Shown: positions 13,393-14,611 of the stretch, piece by piece | Position numbering within the stretch: the first letter of the stretch is position 1 | Layout of the letters: every line of letters starts with the position of its first letter | Source: DATKCN01 sp035513175 | GTDB taxonomy: Bacteria; Chloroflexota; Chloroflexia; Thermomicrobiales; CFX8 | Length of the DNA stretch: 14,611 nucleotides | Assembly: GCA_035513175.1 (NCBI GenBank) | Contig: DATKCN010000049.1 | Location: 1 to 14,611 of the forward strand | Direction: 5' to 3' | Made by a program: the position numbers and the translations under genes | The notes under the pieces: generated by a model | Database searches by the model: none | What the model was told of the DNA's origin: nothing | The model's input: the letters and a program-made list of their open reading frames with translations, nothing else

Positions 13393-13815
13393 ATGAAGCC
13401 ACGGATTACGCTGATCACACTCGGGGTCGATGATCTGGAGCGGTCAGTGCGCTTCTACCGCGATGGACTGGGCTTGACGACACCAGGCATCGTAGGGGCC
13501 GAGTTCGAACATGGCGCGGTGGCGTTCTTTGACTTGCAAGCCGGACTCAAGCTCGCGCTCTGGCCCCGCGCCAGCATCGTCCACGACACCGGCCTGCCGC
13601 AAAGCAGACCGTCTGCCACCGACTTCATGCTCGCCCATAACGTCGCTTCCCGCGCGGAAGTTGACGCGGTGATGGAGGAGGCGCGCCGCGCGGGCGCGAC
13701 GATTGTTCAGGAGGCGAGCAATGCGTTCTGGGGCGGCTACACGGGTTACTTCCAGGATCCAGATGGACACCTCTGGGAAGTGACCTGGAATCCGCAGTGG
13801 ACCGTCGAAGGCTAG
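13393..13815 (+). CDS. VOC (glyoxalase/bleomycin resistance) family protein
   Basis: A 140-residue two-module VOC protein. The first module opens with ITLGVDDLERSVRFYRDGLGL, the classic VOC beginning; the second ends GYFQDPDGHLWEVTWNP with the conserved Glu129 that usually binds metal. The usual first metal-binding His near residue 8 is absent (Thr8), so it may bind metal differently or act as a binding protein. This variant (AFWGGYTGYFQDPDGH) is common among uncharacterised proteins labelled glyoxalase. It starts with ATG 13393, 15 nt after the LD-carboxypeptidase, so they are probably cotranscribed. The function is unassigned. Confidence 0.85.
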   Translation: MKPRITLITLGVDDLERSVRFYRDGLGLTTPGIVGAEFEHGAVAFFDLQAGLKLALWPRASIVHDTGLPQSRPSATDFMLAHNVASRAEVDAVMEEARRAGATIVQEASNAFWGGYTGYFQDPDGHLWEVTWNPQWTVEG

Positions 13816-13829
13816 CCGCGAACCGTCGC

Positions 13830-13861
13830 CGGTCGTGCGCCCGTTACTCCGCGTACGACCG
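13830..13861. terminator. Hairpin between converging genes, candidate bidirectional terminator
   Basis: CGGTCGTGCGC (13830-13840) and GCGTACGACCG (13851-13861) are 11-nt inverted arms with one mismatch and a 10-nt loop. It lies 14 nt after the VOC stop and includes the stop of the converging DUF4037 gene. There is no T-run, so termination is plausible by position rather than proven by form. Confidence 0.4.
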
Positions 13862-14611
13862 GTACAGCCCCGACAGCCTTTGTCTTATGTCCTCGTTCTC
13901 CAGCTTGTCGCTTGAGTCGATGAGCTGGCTGAGCGAGCCGGTGTCGCGTGGCAACCGTCGCACCGTTTCATCGCTGATGCCGTCGCGCAGCGCCGTTGCG
14001 AAGCGGTCGGCATGGACCACCTGGTACGGGCGGTCGAAGTACGGCGACACGTGCGGGTCGAGAGGCTCGGTCAGGCCAAGCGCATTGTGCATCTCAGCGA
14101 GCTGGCGATACGCGACGCTCATCGCGCGCTCGCGGACCTGCCAGTCGTCAGCGGAAAGCACGGCGGTGAACGATGGCAGCAGCGACGGCGCGCAACGCAG
14201 GCGCTGGAAGGCCGTTCCGAACCACTTGCTGTACGGCGGATAGACCCGCTCCATCAGGAAGCACAGCCGCATCAGGTCGCGCGAGATGCGAGTGGCGATC
14301 AGGCGCGAGCCAAGCTCGTCGCCCACGTCGCCGCAGCGCGCGATGAACGCTTCCTCCTCGGCCACGCGGTTCCACTGGGCGGCCATGAGGTAGAGCCACA
14401 GATCGTGTGGATACCACGCGAGCCGCTCCCGCACGTTGGAAAGCTCTCCAATCGGGTCGACGAACACCGCGCCGCCGATGAACGCGCGCAGGCGATGCTC
14501 CGGGAACGATAGCCAGTCTGCGTTGGTCAGTTCGTCGTCCGGGCTCCAGCCGAGATAGCGCGCCACGTATTCATCCACCGTGTGCAGCTCGACGCGGTGG
14601 CTGACTGGGCC
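13844..14611 (-). CDS. DUF4037 protein, N-terminal part outside the window
   Basis: The minus-strand frame is open to the right edge (reading GPVSHRVELHTVDEY before the GTG at 14578), so the gene starts beyond the window. The 255 visible residues carry the DUF4037 pattern: DWLSFPEHRLRAFIGGAVF, YPHDLWLYLMAAQW, GDELGSRLIATRISRDLMRL, FLMERVYPPYSKWFGTAF, AYRQLAEMHNALGLTEPL, and a C-terminal RPYQVVHADRF and DSSDKLENEDIR. In this family an N-terminal nucleotidyltransferase-like domain normally precedes this region (established knowledge, not visible here). Biochemical function is unknown. The protein ends at TAA (13846-13844), converging on the VOC gene. Confidence 0.88.
   Translation of the reverse strand, partial: GPVSHRVELHTVDEYVARYLGWSPDDELTNADWLSFPEHRLRAFIGGAVFVDPIGELSNVRERLAWYPHDLWLYLMAAQWNRVAEEEAFIARCGDVGDELGSRLIATRISRDLMRLCFLMERVYPPYSKWFGTAFQRLRCAPSLLPSFTAVLSADDWQVRERAMSVAYRQLAEMHNALGLTEPLDPHVSPYFDRPYQVVHADRFATALRDGISDETVRRLPRDTGSLSQLIDSSDKLENEDIRQRLSGLYRSYAE

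Noticed and set aside
1..14611. tRNA, rRNA, CRISPR array, insertion sequence, phage or plasmid features.
   Set aside because: No cloverleaf, spaced direct repeats, transposase or integrase coding sequence or terminal repeats could be recognised by eye on either strand.

Overview
The window is GC-rich bacterial DNA with dense, short-spaced genes, frequent GTG/TTG starts and mostly chromosomal housekeeping or accessory families. The gene mix (NfeD/FloA operon, DUF4037 protein, creatininase-family hydrolase, S66 peptidase, secreted LysM transglycosylase) and codon usage would fit a Chloroflexota/Thermomicrobia-type bacterium. That placement is inference; no rRNA or other marker gene is present.

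Layout. 1-555 (-): start of a glycerophosphodiester phosphodiesterase, cut by the left edge. 556-729: divergent promoter region with a strong -10 and a perfect 9-bp hairpin. 730-2780 (+): two-gene ABC exporter (ATPase, then permease, overlapping by 4 nt). 2831-3607 (+): creatininase-family amidohydrolase. 3651-4356: a rearranged PAP2 phosphatase region, with the tail of one PAP2 gene on the minus strand and a PAP2 gene lacking its tail on the plus strand, both ending in the same catalytic motif in inverted orientation. 4533-5727 (+): an unknown protein and a nucleotidyltransferase. 5848-6600 (+): dienelactone hydrolase. 6691-10538 (+): a membrane/envelope operon of an NfeD-type membrane protease, FloA flotillin, a small basic protein and a lipoprotein N-acetylmuramoyl-L-alanine amidase. 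10563-11132 (-): an AhpD/carboxymuconolactone-decarboxylase-family protein read through an in-frame TGA. 11229-11999 (-): a LysM + lytic transglycosylase gene interrupted by an in-frame TGA. 12421-13815 (+): LD-carboxypeptidase (S66) and a VOC/glyoxalase protein. 13844-14611 (-): DUF4037 protein, 5' end outside the window.

The most important observation is the gene at 10563-11132. It would normally be annotated as two broken ORFs but is best read as one selenoprotein. The TGA lies exactly at the second cysteine of the AhpD CxxC motif (CYYU), the AhpD Glu-Cys-Cys-His spacing is kept, and a stem-loop with a GGUC apical loop, as in bacterial SECIS elements, follows 25 nt downstream.

A second in-frame TGA, in the neighbouring LysM/transglycosylase gene, lacks such a stem-loop and looks like a nonsense mutation or sequence error. 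Several genes act on the envelope (amidase, transglycosylase, LD-carboxypeptidase, NfeD/FloA, PAP2), so much of the window reads as cell-wall and membrane maintenance, with a redox enzyme embedded in it.
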